Source of the DNA: Novosphingobium aerophilum
Lineage (GTDB): Bacteria; Pseudomonadota; Alphaproteobacteria; Sphingomonadales; Sphingomonadaceae
Direction of reading: 5' to 3'
DNA length: 64,000 nt
Assembly (NCBI RefSeq): GCF_014230305.1
Contig: NZ_JACLAU010000002.1
Coordinates: 62,001 to 126,000 of the forward strand
Below, in pieces: positions 18,922 through 28,605 of the stretch. Under the pieces are notes generated by a model. It was not told where the DNA came from. It saw only the letters and a program-made list of their open reading frames with translations, and ran no database searches. The position numbers were made by a program, and so were the translations under genes. Positions within the stretch are counted from its first letter, which is position 1, and each line of letters begins with the position of its first letter.

Positions 18922-18957
18922 GGCGACGGAACCGCCGCCCGGCTAGTTGCGCGGGTG

Positions 18958-20169
18958 ATGACTGGCGAGCAACCCAAGCCCTGGGCCGGCACGATTCTCG
19001 CGCTGATCGGCGGCGGCGCCATGCTGTCGACCGGGTCCGATCCGCTGCTGGTGCTGGGGATCGTGGTGTTGTGGTCGGCCTCGCTGTGGTTGTTCCGGCA
19101 TGAGCCGCCGACGCCGCTGCCGGACATCGACACCGCCCAGATCGTCGCGGCCACGCGGGAAGCCGTGCTGGAAGCCGTGGGCATTCCCCTGATCCTGATC
19201 GAACGGGGGCGGATCGCGGCGGCCAATGCGCCCGCGCGGGCCGCGCTGGGCGAACACATCCTGGGGCAGGACGCCCGGATCGCGTTCCGCCATCCCGATG
19301 CCATGCAATTGCTCGACCGGGACGAGGACGGCAGCGTCAGCGTGTCCGGGTTCCTCGGCAGTCGGACCCTTTGGCAGCTCACCCGCCGCCGGATCGATGC
19401 AGGCGCCTGTCTGATAGAACTGCTCGACCGCACCAGCGAGGCCGACGTGAGCCGGGCCCAGACCGATTTCGTCGCCAATGCCAGCCATGAGCTGCGCACC
19501 CCGCTGGCGGCGATCATCGGCTATGTCGAAACCTTGCAGGACAGCGGCGCCGACATCGATGCAACCACGCGCGAGCGGTTCCACGCCACGGTGCTGCGGG
19601 AGGCCCGGCGCATGCAGGCGCTGGTGTCCGATCTGATGTCGCTGTCGCAGGTCGAGGCCGAGAAGCACGATCTGCCCGACCAGACAGTCGATCTGGTCCG
19701 ACTGGTCGAGCGGGTGGCCGGTGAGGCCCAGGCGATTGCCGGAAGGGACCGGATCTCCATGGACCTGGCGGGCGGCCCGGTCGATGTCCGCGGCGACCGG
19801 ACCCAGCTGGAACAACTGGTCCGCAACCTGATCGACAATGCGCTGAAGTATGGCGACGCCCAGCGGCCGGTGCGGATCACCCTGCGGACCGGCACACGCC
19901 GGGGAGTCGATCTGCTGGTTGCCGATGAAGGCGCCGGGATCGCTCCGGAACACCTCCCTCACCTCACCCGGCGGTTCTACCGCACCGATCCCGGACGCAG
20001 CCGCGGCGCTGGCGGCACGGGGCTTGGTCTGGCGATCGTCAAGCACATCGTCGAACGGCACCGCGGCCAGCTCGATATTGCCAGCACTCTGGGCGTCGGC
20101 ACGACCGTCACCGTGGCTCTGCCGGTGCCGACTGCGGCTGTTGCCCCGCCTGCGGCCGGTCTGTCATGA
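18958..20169 (+). CDS. phoR: Phosphate regulon sensor histidine kinase PhoR
   Basis: A 403-residue kinase when started at ATG 18958; a GTG at 18904 would add 18 residues but lies inside a candidate Pho box. Two short hydrophobic segments (about 10-45) anchor it in the inner membrane, a PAS-like stretch follows, then the H-box FVANASHELRTPLAAIIGYVE, the N-box NLIDNALKYG and the G-boxes DEGAGIAPEHL and GGTGLGLAIVKHIVERH. By family knowledge it phosphorylates PhoB when phosphate is scarce and is held off by the Pst/PhoU complex encoded next to it. Confidence 0.93.
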   Translation: MTGEQPKPWAGTILALIGGGAMLSTGSDPLLVLGIVVLWSASLWLFRHEPPTPLPDIDTAQIVAATREAVLEAVGIPLILIERGRIAAANAPARAALGEHILGQDARIAFRHPDAMQLLDRDEDGSVSVSGFLGSRTLWQLTRRRIDAGACLIELLDRTSEADVSRAQTDFVANASHELRTPLAAIIGYVETLQDSGADIDATTRERFHATVLREARRMQALVSDLMSLSQVEAEKHDLPDQTVDLVRLVERVAGEAQAIAGRDRISMDLAGGPVDVRGDRTQLEQLVRNLIDNALKYGDAQRPVRITLRTGTRRGVDLLVADEGAGIAPEHLPHLTRRFYRTDPGRSRGAGGTGLGLAIVKHIVERHRGQLDIASTLGVGTTVTVALPVPTAAVAPPAAGLS

Positions 20170-20189
20170 AGGTGTCACGATTGTTTCAC
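20161..20189 (+). promoter_or_regulatory. Pho box before pstS, three half-sites
   Basis: CTGTCAT at 20161, GTGTCAC at 20172 and GTTTCAC at 20183 are spaced exactly 11 bases apart with four-base linkers (GAAG, GATT), matching the 7+4 direct-repeat design of PhoB sites. The first heptamer overlaps the phoR stop codon. The site lies 57 bases before the pstS start and should drive the pst genes under phosphate limitation. I do not see a clear -10 hexamer downstream. Confidence 0.82.
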
Positions 20190-20245
20190 AGAGCGCCGGC
20201 ACGGTTGGCGCGGCGGAGCGTGTGACAGATGTGCAGGATGGGCCA

Positions 20246-21337
20246 GTGAACGGCAGCATGGCGGGACGGGCATCTGCCCGTGCGGCTACTGGCTTCACGG
20301 CTCTGGCCCCGGCGCTTTGTGTCCTCGGCCTGGCCGGCCTGCTGGGCGGCTGCGACGCCGGATTCGGGACCCCGCGCGATCAGATCCGGGCCGTCGGATC
20401 GTCCACGGTCTATCCTTTCGCCAAGGCCGTGGCGGATTCGCTGGCCAAGTCCGATCCCCGGATCAAGTCGCCGATCATCGAGGCCAACGGGACCGGCGCA
20501 GGGCTGAAGCTGTTCTGCAAGGGCGTGGGGGCCAGCTTTCCCGATATCGCCAACGCCTCGCGGCGGATCAGGCGCACGGAATATGCCGAATGTGCCCGGA
20601 ACGGGGTGGACCGCATCGTCGAGATCCAGGTCGGCCTGGACGGCATCGCCTTCGCCGAGGCGGCGAGCGGTCCCGCCCGTTTCGCGCTCAGCCCGGTCGA
20701 TATCTACAAGGCCATTGCGGCCCGGCCCTTTGGCCTGCCCAACCGGGCGCGGCGCTGGTCCGACGTCAACCCGGCGCTGCCCGCCGAGCCGATCCTCGTC
20801 TATGGCCCGCCCTCCACCTCGGGGACGCGCGACGCGCTGAAGGAACTGGTCCTCGTCAGGGGCTGTGAAAGCGATCCGGCCATGGTGGCGCTCAAGGCGC
20901 GGGACCGGGTCCGTTATGCAGCGACCTGCACCGATGTGCGCAGCGACGGGGCCTATGTCGACACCGGCGAGAACGACAATCTCGTCGTGCAGAAGTTGCA
21001 GGCCAATCCCCGGGCGGTGGGAGTGTTCGGCTACAGCTATCTGGCAGAGAACGGGGACCGGCTGCGAGGGCTGACGCTTGACGGCGTGACGCCGAGCTAT
21101 GCGACGATCGCCGACTTCCGCTACCCCGGGGCCCGTCCGCTCTACATCTACGTCAAGGCCGCCCACCTCGAGGCGATCCCCGGGCTGAAGGCCTTCGTCG
21201 CCGAATGGGTCGCTTCCTGGGGGCCGGACGGCCTGCTTGCCCGGCAGGGCATGGTGGTTGAACCGGACGCGGTGCGGGCCAGCAATGCCCGGATCGCGGC
21301 GGCCATGGCGCCCCTCGATCCGGCCGGGTTGAACTAG
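20246..21337 (+). CDS. pstS: Phosphate-binding lipoprotein PstS
   Basis: The substrate-binding protein of the high-affinity phosphate ABC importer. A signal sequence with lipobox LLGGC places it on the periplasmic face of a membrane. Ligand motifs are AVGSSTVYPFAKAVAD, NGTGAGLKLFC and PPSTSGTRDALKE. I take the GTG at 20246, which has AGGATGGG upstream (363 residues); the in-frame ATG at 20258 is nearly as good. It is followed by pstC after 18 bases and heads the transport part of the operon. Confidence 0.93.
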   Translation: MNGSMAGRASARAATGFTALAPALCVLGLAGLLGGCDAGFGTPRDQIRAVGSSTVYPFAKAVADSLAKSDPRIKSPIIEANGTGAGLKLFCKGVGASFPDIANASRRIRRTEYAECARNGVDRIVEIQVGLDGIAFAEAASGPARFALSPVDIYKAIAARPFGLPNRARRWSDVNPALPAEPILVYGPPSTSGTRDALKELVLVRGCESDPAMVALKARDRVRYAATCTDVRSDGAYVDTGENDNLVVQKLQANPRAVGVFGYSYLAENGDRLRGLTLDGVTPSYATIADFRYPGARPLYIYVKAAHLEAIPGLKAFVAEWVASWGPDGLLARQGMVVEPDAVRASNARIAAAMAPLDPAGLN

Positions 21338-21355
21338 CATGGAGGGTACGCGGCC

Positions 21356-22741
21356 TTGTCCCCGGTGATACCCCTGCTGCTGGTGCTGGGCCTGGCCACG
21401 GTCGGCTGGCTGGTGGCCCGGGCGCGGGCCCGGATCTTCCGCCGGGCCCGACCGGGCGGGCGGCTCGATTCGCGACCGCAGTATCATGCCTGGTTCGTCG
21501 CGCTGTGCGCCGGGCTGCCGGCGGGGCTCTTCGCTCTGGCCTGGAGCGCATTCAGCCCGGGCCTGGTGGTGATGCGCGTGCTGCAGGCCCCTGCCGCAGC
21601 GGCCCTGCCGGCCGAGGGCATCCTGCGCGATGCAATCCTGGCCGAGGCCGGGGCCCTGGCGACCCGGCACGCGACCGGTGCCTTCCACCCGCTGGCCCGC
21701 ACGCTGGTGCCCGCTTTCGAGCAGGCGATCGCGCATTATGCCCAGGTGGGTTTGGCCGTGACCCTGCTGCTGGGTTTCGCCACCGGGACCTGGGCCTTCC
21801 TGCGCCTGCGCCCCGACTTCAGGGCACGGACCCAGGTCGAGCGGATGATCATGGCCGCGCTGCTGCTCGCCTCGCTGGCGGCGATCCTGACCACCTTCGG
21901 CATCTTCGCCTCGCTGCTGGCCGAAACCTGGCGTTTCTTCCGCTTCGTTCCCCCGGGCGACTTCCTGTTCGGAAACCACTGGTCGCCCGATCCGATGGCC
22001 GATGTTGGCCCGGTTGCTACGGACAGCTATGGCGCCCTGCCCCTGTTCTGGGGGACCTTCGCGATCGGCGTGGTGATCGCCATGCTGGTGGCGATCCCGC
22101 TCGGCCTGATGAGCGCGATCCATCTGACCCAGTACGCCTCGCCCGCCCTGCGGCGCTGGGTCAAGCCGATGCTCGAGATGCTCGCCGGGGTGCCCACGGT
22201 TGTCTACGGCTACTTCGCGGCGCTCACCGTGGCGCCGGCAGTCCGTCGCCTGGGCGAAGCGCTGGGCCTAGCCAATCCCTCGTCCGAGAGCGCGCTGGCG
22301 GCCGGGCTGGTGATGGGCATCATGATCATCCCGTTCGTCTCCTCGATGGCGGACGATGCGATCGCGGCGGTCCCGGCCGAGATGCGCGACGGCAGCCTGG
22401 CGCTGGGCGCGACCCGCTTCGAGACGATCCACCGGGTGCTGATCCCCGCCGCCCTGCCGGGCATCGTCGCCGGGATCATGCTGGCGATCAGCCGCGCCAT
22501 CGGCGAGACCATGATCGTGGTCATGGCGGCCGGCGCGACCGCGCGGCTGACCGCCAACCCGTTCGAATCGATGACGACCGTGACCTTCCAGATCGTGGCC
22601 ATGCTGACCGGCGAGGGCAGCTTCGATCACCCGGCGACGCTGTCGGCCTTCGCCCTGGGCATGGTCCTGTTCCTGGTGACGCTGGCGCTGAATTTCGTGG
22701 CGCTGCGGGTCGTGCTGCGGTTCCGGCAGGCCTATGACTGA
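21356..22741 (+). CDS. pstC: Phosphate ABC transporter permease PstC
   Basis: A 461-residue inner-membrane permease, clearly longer than the roughly 320 residues of enteric PstC. The extra N-terminal part (about 1-210) contains two or three membrane segments and matches the extended PstC form common in alphaproteobacteria. The permease core with the EAA-like loop is at LGATRFETIHRVLIPAALPGI. The start is TTG at 21356, with GGAGGG about nine bases upstream; no in-frame ATG is available earlier. It overlaps pstA by eight bases. Confidence 0.92.
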   Translation: MSPVIPLLLVLGLATVGWLVARARARIFRRARPGGRLDSRPQYHAWFVALCAGLPAGLFALAWSAFSPGLVVMRVLQAPAAAALPAEGILRDAILAEAGALATRHATGAFHPLARTLVPAFEQAIAHYAQVGLAVTLLLGFATGTWAFLRLRPDFRARTQVERMIMAALLLASLAAILTTFGIFASLLAETWRFFRFVPPGDFLFGNHWSPDPMADVGPVATDSYGALPLFWGTFAIGVVIAMLVAIPLGLMSAIHLTQYASPALRRWVKPMLEMLAGVPTVVYGYFAALTVAPAVRRLGEALGLANPSSESALAAGLVMGIMIIPFVSSMADDAIAAVPAEMRDGSLALGATRFETIHRVLIPAALPGIVAGIMLAISRAIGETMIVVMAAGATARLTANPFESMTTVTFQIVAMLTGEGSFDHPATLSAFALGMVLFLVTLALNFVALRVVLRFRQAYD

Positions 22742-23996
22742 GCGGGCCTCTACGGACGCTGGTGCGGCCGACGGTGATCGCGCCGCGCGCCGGCTCAAGG
22801 CCCGCTATGCGGCCGAGCGCCGCTTCCGCGCGCTGGGGCTGGCCGCGATCGCCTGTTCGGTGGCGGCCCTGCTGTTCCTGCTGGTGACGATGATCGGCAA
22901 CGGCATGTCCGGGTTCCGCCGCACCGAGCTGCGCGTCCCGGTCGATTTCGCCAGGGCGGGCCTGCGGGTCGAGCCCGCCCGCCTCGGCGCGATCGACGCC
23001 CTGCCGGCGCTGCGCCAGGCCGGTCTGTCGCAGGTGCTGGGACAGGCCGCCGCGGCCAGCCTCGGCCCCGACGGCGCAGCCGAGCTCGATCCCGACGCCT
23101 GGCGCGAGGTGGCCCGGGCGATCATCGCCGATCCCGGCCTGCTGCAGCGCCGCGTGGTCCTGTCCCTTCCCGCCAGCGACAACCTCGCCGCCGCCCAGCG
23201 CGGCGATGGACAGCGCCGCCTGCGCCCTCTCGCCACCCGGCTGGCCGCGCAGGGCAAGCTGGTCCGGGCCTGGGATCCGGGCTTTCTGACCCGCGCCGAT
23301 TCCACCCACGCGCAGTCGGTCGGGATCTGGGGGGCGCTCAAGGGTTCGCTCCTGACCATGGCCGTGACCATGGCCCTGGCCTTTCCGATCGGCGTGCTGG
23401 CCGCAGTCTATCTGGAGGAATATGCGCCGCGGAACCGCTGGACCGATCTGATCGAGGTGTCGATCAGCAACCTCGCGGCCGTGCCCTCGATCATCTTCGG
23501 GCTGCTGGGACTGGCCCTGTTCGTGGGACTGTTCCCGAGCTGGCGCTCCGCCCCGCTGATCGGCGGCATGACCCTGGCGCTGATGACCATGCCGGTGATC
23601 GTGATCTCGGCCCGCGCCGCGATCGGGGCCGTGCCGCCCTCGGCCCGCGATGCCGCGCTGGCGATCGGCGCCAGCCGTATCCAGGTGGTGTTCCACCACG
23701 TCCTGCCGCTGGCTATGCCCGGGATCATGACCGGCACGATCATCGGCATGGCCCGGGCGCTGGGCGAAACCGCTCCGCTGCTCATGATCGGCATGCGGGC
23801 CTTCGTGGCCACTCCGCCCGCCGGCCTGACCGCCCCGGCCAGCGTCCTGCCTGTGCAGATCTTCCTGTGGTCCGACGAGATCGACCGCGGCTTCGTCGAG
23901 CGCACCAGCGCCACGATCATCGTCCTGCTGCTGTTCCTGCTCGCGATGAATGGCCTGGCCATCCATCTGCGCAACCGCTTCGAGAAACGCCTGTGA
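22734..23996 (+). CDS. pstA: Phosphate ABC transporter permease PstA
   Basis: A 420-residue partner permease that forms the phosphate channel with PstC. An N-terminal domain of about 200 residues with one early membrane segment and a periplasmic stretch fits the DUF3333 extension of alphaproteobacterial PstA. The core follows, with [23 protein letters not shown] and the coupling loop [21 protein letters not shown]. The ATG lies inside the end of pstC, and the stop overlaps the GTG of pstB, so translation is coupled on both sides. Confidence 0.93.
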   Translation: MTERASTDAGAADGDRAARRLKARYAAERRFRALGLAAIACSVAALLFLLVTMIGNGMSGFRRTELRVPVDFARAGLRVEPARLGAIDALPALRQAGLSQVLGQAAAASLGPDGAAELDPDAWREVARAIIADPGLLQRRVVLSLPASDNLAAAQRGDGQRRLRPLATRLAAQGKLVRAWDPGFLTRADSTHAQSVGIWGALKGSLLTMAVTMALAFPIGVLAAVYLEEYAPRNRWTDLIEVSISNLAAVPSIIFGLLGLALFVGLFPSWRSAPLIGGMTLALMTMPVIVISARAAIGAVPPSARDAALAIGASRIQVVFHHVLPLAMPGIMTGTIIGMARALGETAPLLMIGMRAFVATPPAGLTAPASVLPVQIFLWSDEIDRGFVERTSATIIVLLLFLLAMNGLAIHLRNRFEKRL

Positions 23997-24778
23997 CCAC
24001 CTATCACGAACTGGACCCGGTCGAGGCCAAGATCGCGGCGCGCGACGTCTCGGTGTTCTATGGCGACCAGCAGGCGCTCGACCGCGTCTCGATCGACATC
24101 GGCACCGAATATGTCACCGCCTTCATCGGGCCTTCGGGCTGCGGCAAGTCCACGCTGCTGCGCACCTTCAACCGGATGAACGACACGATCGCCAATGCCC
24201 GCGTCGAAGGCGAGGTTCGGCTCGATGGCGTGGACATCTACCGTTCGGACCTGGACGTGGTGCAGTTGCGCGCCCGGGTCGGCATGGTGTTCCAGAAGCC
24301 CAACCCCTTCCCAAAGTCGATCTACGAGAACGTCGCCTACGGTCCGCGCATCCATGGCCTGGCGGTCAACCGCACCGAGTTGGACGCCATCGTCGAACGC
24401 TCCCTGCGCCGGGCCGGCCTGTGGGACGAGGTCAAGGATCGCCTGTCGGACAGCGGCACCGCCCTGTCCGGCGGCCAGCAGCAGCGGCTGTGCATTGCCC
24501 GGGCCATCGCGGTCGACCCCGAGGTGATCCTGATGGACGAGCCATGCTCGGCGCTCGACCCGATCGCCACGGCCCGGATTGAGGAGCTGATCGGCGAGCT
24601 GAAGGGCCGCTACGCGATCGTCATCGTCACCCATTCGATGCAGCAGGCGGCCCGCGTGTCGCAGCGCACCGCCTTCTTCCACCTCGGCCGGATGGTCGAA
24701 TACGGCAAGACCTCGGACATCTTCACCAACCCACGGGAAGAGCGGACCAAGGATTACATCACCGGCCGCTATGGCTGA
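23993..24778 (+). CDS. pstB: Phosphate ABC transporter ATP-binding protein PstB
   Basis: A 261-residue ATPase that powers phosphate import. Walker A is GPSGCGKST, the Q-loop lies in [20 protein letters not shown] (a PstB hallmark), the signature reads [16 protein letters not shown], Walker B is [13 protein letters not shown], and the switch His is in [14 protein letters not shown]. The GTG start at 23993 overlaps the pstA stop. Gene order pstS-C-A-B-phoU is the standard one. Confidence 0.96.
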   Translation: MTTYHELDPVEAKIAARDVSVFYGDQQALDRVSIDIGTEYVTAFIGPSGCGKSTLLRTFNRMNDTIANARVEGEVRLDGVDIYRSDLDVVQLRARVGMVFQKPNPFPKSIYENVAYGPRIHGLAVNRTELDAIVERSLRRAGLWDEVKDRLSDSGTALSGGQQQRLCIARAIAVDPEVILMDEPCSALDPIATARIEELIGELKGRYAIVIVTHSMQQAARVSQRTAFFHLGRMVEYGKTSDIFTNPREERTKDYITGRYG

Positions 24779-24797
24779 GGCACAGGAACGATAGGCC

Positions 24798-25484
24798 ATG
24801 GCCCAGGAACACACCGTCAAGGCGTTCGACGAGGACATCACCCGGCTGCGCGGCCTGATCGCCGAGATGGGCGGGCTGGTCGAACTGGCGATCGAGGAGG
24901 CGCTGGCGGCGCTGGTCCGGGGCAGCGAGAGCCTGGCCGATGCGGTCATCGCCCGCGACAAGCGGATCGACGCGCTGGAGATGGAGGTCGACAAGCTGGC
25001 CGTCCGCGTGATCGCCCTGCGCGCCCCGATGGCCGACGACCTGCGCGAGGTGATCGGTGCGCTGAAGATCGCCGGCGTGCTGGAACGCATCGGCGACTAT
25101 GCCAAGAACATCGCCCGCAGCGCCAAGCGCGTGGAGAACCGCAAGCGGTTCGAGCCGCTGACCCTGATCCCGGCCATGGCCGAGATCGCGGGCGGGATGG
25201 TCCACGACGTGATGACGGCCTTCGCCGCGCGCGATCCGCAACTGGCGATCGACGTGGTCACGCGCGATGCCAAGGTCGACGCCTTCTACGACAGCATTTT
25301 CCGCAACCTGCTGACCCACATGATGGAGCACCCGGCGTCGATCACGTCGGGCGCCGAACTGATGCTGGTCGCGCGCAATATCGAACGCATCGGCGACCAT
25401 GCCACCAATGTCGCCGAAATGGTCCATTACGCGGCCACCGGGCTTTACCTGACCGACCGCGATGAACGTCAGTCCGCCGGCTGA
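24798..25484 (+). CDS. phoU: Phosphate signalling protein PhoU
   Basis: A 228-residue all-helical protein made of two three-helix repeats. The metal-binding repeats are visible as VLERIGDYAKNIARSA and NIERIGDHATNVAEMV. PhoU links the transport state of Pst to the kinase PhoR and keeps the regulon off when phosphate is plentiful. It lies 19 bases after pstB and is followed by phoB. Confidence 0.95.
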   Translation: MAQEHTVKAFDEDITRLRGLIAEMGGLVELAIEEALAALVRGSESLADAVIARDKRIDALEMEVDKLAVRVIALRAPMADDLREVIGALKIAGVLERIGDYAKNIARSAKRVENRKRFEPLTLIPAMAEIAGGMVHDVMTAFAARDPQLAIDVVTRDAKVDAFYDSIFRNLLTHMMEHPASITSGAELMLVARNIERIGDHATNVAEMVHYAATGLYLTDRDERQSAG

Positions 25485-25509
25485 TCCGGCAAACGGGGGA
25501 AGAACAACC

Positions 25510-26199
25510 ATGTCGCAACCGAGGCTGCTGCTGGTCGAGGATGACCAGGCCCTGGCCGAGCTGGTCGAGTTCCGCTTCAAGGCCGAAGGCTATGCCGTCA
25601 CCCGCACCGATGACGGGGACGAGGCCCTGCTGCTGGCCACCGAGCAGGTGCCCGATGTCGTGATCCTCGACTGGATGATCGAGGGGACCAGCGGGATCGA
25701 GGTCTGCCGCCGCTTGCGCCGGGACAAGCAGACCGCGCATGTCCCGATCGTGATGCTGACCGCGCGCGAGGCCGAGGATGATCGCGTGCGCGGACTGGAG
25801 ACCGGCGCCGACGATTATGTGACCAAGCCCTTCTCCCCGCGCGAGCTGGTGGCCCGGGTCAATGCGATCATGCGGCGCATCCGCCCCGCGCTGGCCGGGG
25901 AGGTTCTGGCGGTGGGCGATCTGACCCTTGACGCCACCGCGCATCGGGTCACCCGCCGCGGCACAACGATCGCGCTGGGACCGACCGAATTCCGCCTGCT
26001 CCGCCACTTCATGGAGCACCCCGGGCGCGTGTTCTCGCGCAATCAACTGCTCGACGCGGTGTGGGGCAACGGCAGCGACATCGAACTGCGCACGGTCGAC
26101 GTGCACATTCGCCGCCTGCGCAAGGGGATCGAACTGCCCGGCGTGCCCGATCCGGTGCGCACGGTCCGCTCGGCCGGATACTCACTCGAGGCTGTCTGA
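25510..26199 (+). CDS. phoB: Phosphate regulon response regulator PhoB
   Basis: A 229-residue OmpR-type regulator. The receiver domain has LLVEDDQALAELVEF, the phospho-acceptor Asp in VVILDWMIEG and Lys in YVTKPFSP. The winged-helix domain (about 130-228) ends with TVDVHIRRLRKGIELPG and VRTVRSAGYSLE. ATG 25510 is chosen over an upstream in-frame ATG because GGGGGAAG precedes it. It is the last gene of phoR-pst-phoU-phoB, so the kinase and its partner regulator sit at opposite ends of one cluster. Confidence 0.95.
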   Translation: MSQPRLLLVEDDQALAELVEFRFKAEGYAVTRTDDGDEALLLATEQVPDVVILDWMIEGTSGIEVCRRLRRDKQTAHVPIVMLTAREAEDDRVRGLETGADDYVTKPFSPRELVARVNAIMRRIRPALAGEVLAVGDLTLDATAHRVTRRGTTIALGPTEFRLLRHFMEHPGRVFSRNQLLDAVWGNGSDIELRTVDVHIRRLRKGIELPGVPDPVRTVRSAGYSLEAV

Positions 26200-26310
26200 G
26201 CGGCGTGATCGGCTGCGCCAGATCAACGACCCGCACCGCCTGGCGTGGCACGGCTTGCGGAGGACCATGGCTCGGCTAGAGTCACGGGTGGTCGAGGCGG
26301 AGGCAGTGGC

Positions 26311-27354
26311 GTGAAACTTCGAGGCAGCCGGGTCCTGGCCCTGATCGTCGTCGTGGCTGGCGCGGCGGCTGCGGCGCTGGCCTGGCACGGCCGCGCGGTG
26401 CCCGTGACGGTCGCCACGGTCCGCACCGGGCCTGCGGTCGAGCTGGTTTACGCCACCGGTTTTGTCGAGGCGCGTCAGCCGGTGGCGGTCCAGGCCCGGA
26501 TCACCGCTCCGGTCGTCCGGGTGCTGGTCGCCGAAGGGGACTGGGTGACCCGGGGACAGCCCCTGTTCGTGCTGGCCGACGAGGAACAGCAGGCGCTGGT
26601 CGCCCAGGCGGCGGCGCAGCGGCGCGCGGCCGAGCAGACCGAGCAGCGGACGCTGACCCTGTTTCGCCAGGGCTGGGTGACCCGTGCGGCCCGCGATCAG
26701 GCCGTCGCCAATGCCGACGCCGCCCGCGCCGCCCAGGCGACCGCAGGGGCCCGCCAGGGGCAACTGGTGGTCCGCGCCGAGATCGACGGAGTGGTGACCA
26801 AGCGCGATATCGAGCCCGGCGAGCTCGCCACCCCGAACCGGGTCCTCGCCCAGTTGGGCGATCCGACCCGGGTGCGCGTCACCGCCACGGTGGACGAACG
26901 CGACATCACCCGGATCCGTCCGGGACAAGTGGCGCTGATGTCCAGCGATGCCTGGGCCGGCCGGACGATCGGCGCCACGGTCAGCGAGGTGACCCCGGGC
27001 GGCGATCCCACTCAGCGGGCCTTCCGAGTCAGGCTGGCCACCCCGGCCACCGATCTGCCGCTGGGCCTGTCGCTGGAGGTCAACATCGTCACGCAGCGTC
27101 ACGAGCCGGCCCTGCTGGTGCCGGCGGATGCGGTGCGCGATGGCCGGGTGTGGGTGGTGACGGCCGGACAGGTTCATCGCCGCCCGGTGCGTACCGGGAT
27201 CGTCGGGCCCGACATGATCGAGGTTCTGGCCGGTCTGGCCGCTGGCGACACGGTGGTGATCAATGCTCCGGAAGGCCTGGCCGAGGGCCAGCGGGTCAGG
27301 ACCGGGCCCGCGGCCCAACCGGCCAACCGTCCACCCGCGCCGGCAGTACCCTGA
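26311..27354 (+). CDS. HlyD-family periplasmic adaptor of an ABC exporter
   Basis: A 347-residue membrane-fusion protein with one N-terminal membrane segment (about 7-27). A lipoyl-like half, VQARITAPVVRVLVAEGDWVTRGQPLFVL, is followed by a helical hairpin (about 90-150) and the second half VRAEIDGVVTKRDIEPGEL, then beta-barrel and membrane-proximal domains. The GTG at 26311 has GGAGG upstream. The stop is directly followed by the permease start, and an ATPase comes next, so the three form an export or lipid-handling machine. No outer-membrane channel gene is adjacent, and the cargo is unknown. Confidence 0.85.
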   Translation: MKLRGSRVLALIVVVAGAAAAALAWHGRAVPVTVATVRTGPAVELVYATGFVEARQPVAVQARITAPVVRVLVAEGDWVTRGQPLFVLADEEQQALVAQAAAQRRAAEQTEQRTLTLFRQGWVTRAARDQAVANADAARAAQATAGARQGQLVVRAEIDGVVTKRDIEPGELATPNRVLAQLGDPTRVRVTATVDERDITRIRPGQVALMSSDAWAGRTIGATVSEVTPGGDPTQRAFRVRLATPATDLPLGLSLEVNIVTQRHEPALLVPADAVRDGRVWVVTAGQVHRRPVRTGIVGPDMIEVLAGLAAGDTVVINAPEGLAEGQRVRTGPAAQPANRPPAPAVP

Positions 27355-28605
27355 GTGGCGGGACGGCTGGGCCTGCTGCTGCACATCGCCGCGAAGCACC
27401 TGCTGGTGCGGCGGCGCCAGACCATGGTCGCGGTCAGCGGCGTGGCGGTTGGCGTGGGCTTTTTCCTGGCGGTCTCGGCGCTGATGGTGGGCAGCCAGAG
27501 CGACTTCGTGAAGACCCTGATCGACGCCGCCCCGCACATCATCGTGTCCGACGAACTGCGCAGCCCCCAGCCCCAGCCGGGCCGACGGGTCTATGGCGAG
27601 GGCGCGGTCGCGCTGCGCGGCTACAAGGTTCGCAACGAGGTGCGCGGCATCAAGGACTGGCAGCGCATCCTGCGTGAGGTCGACGCGATTCCCGGTGCAA
27701 TCGGCAGCCCCAGCCTGTCCGGCGCGGTGACCCTGCGACTGGGCGGCCGCGAGGAGGCGCTGGGCATTGTCGGGATCGATCCGGCGATCGAGGCGCGCGT
27801 CACCACCATCGGCGACAAGCTGCGATCCGGCCGGCTGATCGATCTGGAGCGCACCCAGGGCGGGATCATCGTCAGCGAGGAGCTGGCGCAGCGGCTGGGG
27901 CTGAGCATGGGGGACATCGTTTCGGCCACATCGGCCCGCGGGGCGAGCCGCAGCCTGCGCATCGTCGCACTGTTCAAGAAGGGACAGGCCCAGCTCGGGG
28001 CCGGACAGGGCTACATGCTGCTGCGCGAAGCCCAATCGCTGCTCGGCCGCCCCTTCGTGATCAACCGCATCGGCGTCAAGCTGGCCGACCCCTACCAGGC
28101 CGATGCCGTGGCCAAGCGGATCGAGGCCCGCCATGCCTACAAGGCGGAATCCTGGCAGGAGCGCTCGGCCGACTTCCTCGGCCTGCTGCTGACCCGCAAC
28201 GTGATCATGTACACGGTGGTATCGGCGATCCTGCTGGTGGCGAGCTTCGGAATCTACACCGCGGTTTCGAACAGCGTGGCCGACAAGCGGCGCGATATCG
28301 CGATCCTGCGCTCGATCGGGTTTTCCCAGGGCGATCTCCAGTTGATCTTCGTGATGGAAGGGCTGGCGCTGGCGGTGATCGGCGTGATCGCCGGATGGCT
28401 GCTCGGCTTTGCCCTGATGGCCGTGCTGGGGTCGCTGGAATTCCCGATCCGGGGCGAGATCCAGCATATCCCGCTCGACCGCAGCAGCCGGCAATACCTG
28501 ATCGCCGCCGCCGCCTCGCTCACCGCCGGGATCGTCGCGGCCTGGCTGCCGGCGCGCAAGTCGGCGCGGGTCGATCCGGTCGATATCCTGCGGGGCGCGG
28601 TATGA
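27355..28605 (+). CDS. ABC transporter permease, MacB/FtsX type
   Basis: A 416-residue permease with the four-helix FtsX topology: one membrane segment near residues 20-42, a large periplasmic domain (about 45-275), then three segments at the C-terminus including TVVSAILLVASFGIYTAVSNSV and the coupling-type DKRRDIAILRSIGFSQGDLQLIF. The GTG start directly abuts the adaptor stop, and its own stop overlaps the ATPase start as ATGA. Permeases of this kind work by mechanotransmission and not by transport through a channel; substrates include lipoproteins, peptides and antibiotics. Confidence 0.88.
   Translation: MAGRLGLLLHIAAKHLLVRRRQTMVAVSGVAVGVGFFLAVSALMVGSQSDFVKTLIDAAPHIIVSDELRSPQPQPGRRVYGEGAVALRGYKVRNEVRGIKDWQRILREVDAIPGAIGSPSLSGAVTLRLGGREEALGIVGIDPAIEARVTTIGDKLRSGRLIDLERTQGGIIVSEELAQRLGLSMGDIVSATSARGASRSLRIVALFKKGQAQLGAGQGYMLLREAQSLLGRPFVINRIGVKLADPYQADAVAKRIEARHAYKAESWQERSADFLGLLLTRNVIMYTVVSAILLVASFGIYTAVSNSVADKRRDIAILRSIGFSQGDLQLIFVMEGLALAVIGVIAGWLLGFALMAVLGSLEFPIRGEIQHIPLDRSSRQYLIAAAASLTAGIVAAWLPARKSARVDPVDILRGAV

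Noticed and set aside
19850..20245. N-terminal extension of pstS into phoR
   Set aside because: It would overlap the phoR kinase domain and the Pho box. The signal peptide and lipobox demand a start near 20246-20258.
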